Source: Flavobacteriales bacterium
GTDB lineage: Bacteria; Bacteroidota; Bacteroidia; Flavobacteriales_E; Vicingaceae
Assembly: GCA_020635825.1 (NCBI GenBank)
Contig: JACJZA010000037.1
Coordinates: forward strand, 1 to 6,107
DNA: 6,107 nt
Direction of reading: 5' to 3'
Shown: one piece after another, positions 5,912-6,107 of the stretch
How the letters are laid out: the number at the start of each line of letters is the position of its first letter
Numbering within the stretch: the stretch's first letter is position 1
Translations under genes and position numbers: made by a program
The notes under the pieces: model-generated
The model's database searches: none
What the model was told of the DNA's origin: nothing
The model's input: the letters and a program-made list of their open reading frames with translations, nothing else

Positions 5912-6107
5912 TTACTTGCTGTAAGTTAAAACAACTTCTTTTATCTCATTTTCAATCGCTTTTAAAAAATTTTACTTTGAAGATTTCCCATGTGCAATAT
6001 CTGATAACTCCATTTCCCACTTTGCTGTTGTTTTTGCTGATTTAAAAGTATCAGCTACAATCGTTACAAGACTAATTTCTTTATGTGTAGCAATAAGGTT
6101 CTTTTTA
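5912..6107 (-). pseudogene. topB: Decayed topoisomerase III (topB), downstream part
   Basis: Read on the minus strand from the right edge this gives KKNLIATHKEISLVTIV, DTFKSAKTTAKWEMELSDIA, HGKSSK, an in-frame TAA (5972-5974), then NFLKAIENEIKEVVLTYSK and TAA at 5912-5914. This is the part of ICE-type topoisomerase III after the GxPATRAxIIEKLxxxGFIER block (family: TAEWExxLxxI). It follows directly on the sequence at 1-60: with 6107 next to 1, the codon GAT is completed and the frame continues, so this and 1-1395 are one gene. The C-terminal part expected of full-length versions (about 100 residues in related ICE proteins) is absent, replaced by the promoter region of the AbrB/AlbA_2 module. 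The gene is non-functional. Confidence 0.9.

Noticed and set aside
1..6107. tRNA, rRNA, CRISPR array or insertion sequence
   Set aside because: I saw no cloverleaf-like CCA-ended sequence, regular 25-40-bp repeat-spacer pattern, transposase motif or IS-type terminal repeats.

Overview
The window is AT-rich DNA from a low-GC Firmicute, probably a Clostridia-type anaerobe (inferred from base composition, strong AAGGAGG-type ribosome binding sites and the mobile-element families present). Every recognisable gene or remnant lies on the minus strand. Only two genes are intact. The rest is decayed integrative conjugative element (ICE) material of the Tn1549/CTn type plus pieces of RlmD-family rRNA methyltransferase genes.

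The strongest structural observation is that the two ends belong together. Bases 1-1395 hold a decayed topoisomerase III gene (topB) that runs off the left edge at GFIER. Bases 6107-5912 hold the next part of the same protein, starting at KKNLIATHKEI. Joining base 1 to base 6107 completes a codon and continues the protein in frame with the family spacing (GFIER-D-KKNLIATHK). The window is therefore most simply a complete 6107-bp circle opened inside topB, or the repeat unit of a tandem array.

Reading along the minus strand around this circle: (a) an extended -10 promoter (5864-5892) drives a 32-codon AbrB/MazE-like remnant (5730-5828) and, 19 bp later, an intact 472-residue Schlafen/AlbA_2-HATPase-HTH protein (4292-5710), ended by an intrinsic terminator (4141-4179). 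(b) A frameshifted remnant of an LtrC/ArdC-like ICE protein starts at 4120 and appears fused to the last codons of an RlmD-like methyltransferase (stop at 3721-3723), followed by a second terminator (3640-3665). (c) A roughly 160-bp block of almost pure A+T with direct repeats follows (3488-3643). (d) A second, different RlmD C-terminal remnant lies at 3211-3449. (e) An intact 472-residue HEPN-domain protein resembling the ApeA anti-phage family lies at 1577-2995. (f) Two hairpins (1426-1489) precede the decayed topB, which wraps through the join and ends near the AbrB promoter.

Taken together, a decaying ICE appears to have kept two intact genes, both of types linked to defence or RNA targeting: a HEPN ribonuclease-like protein and a Schlafen-like AlbA_2 protein. 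No replication, relaxase or recombinase gene is visible, so how a 6.1-kb circle would be maintained is unexplained. An assembly artefact, a tandem chromosomal repeat, or an excised non-replicating circle remain possible.
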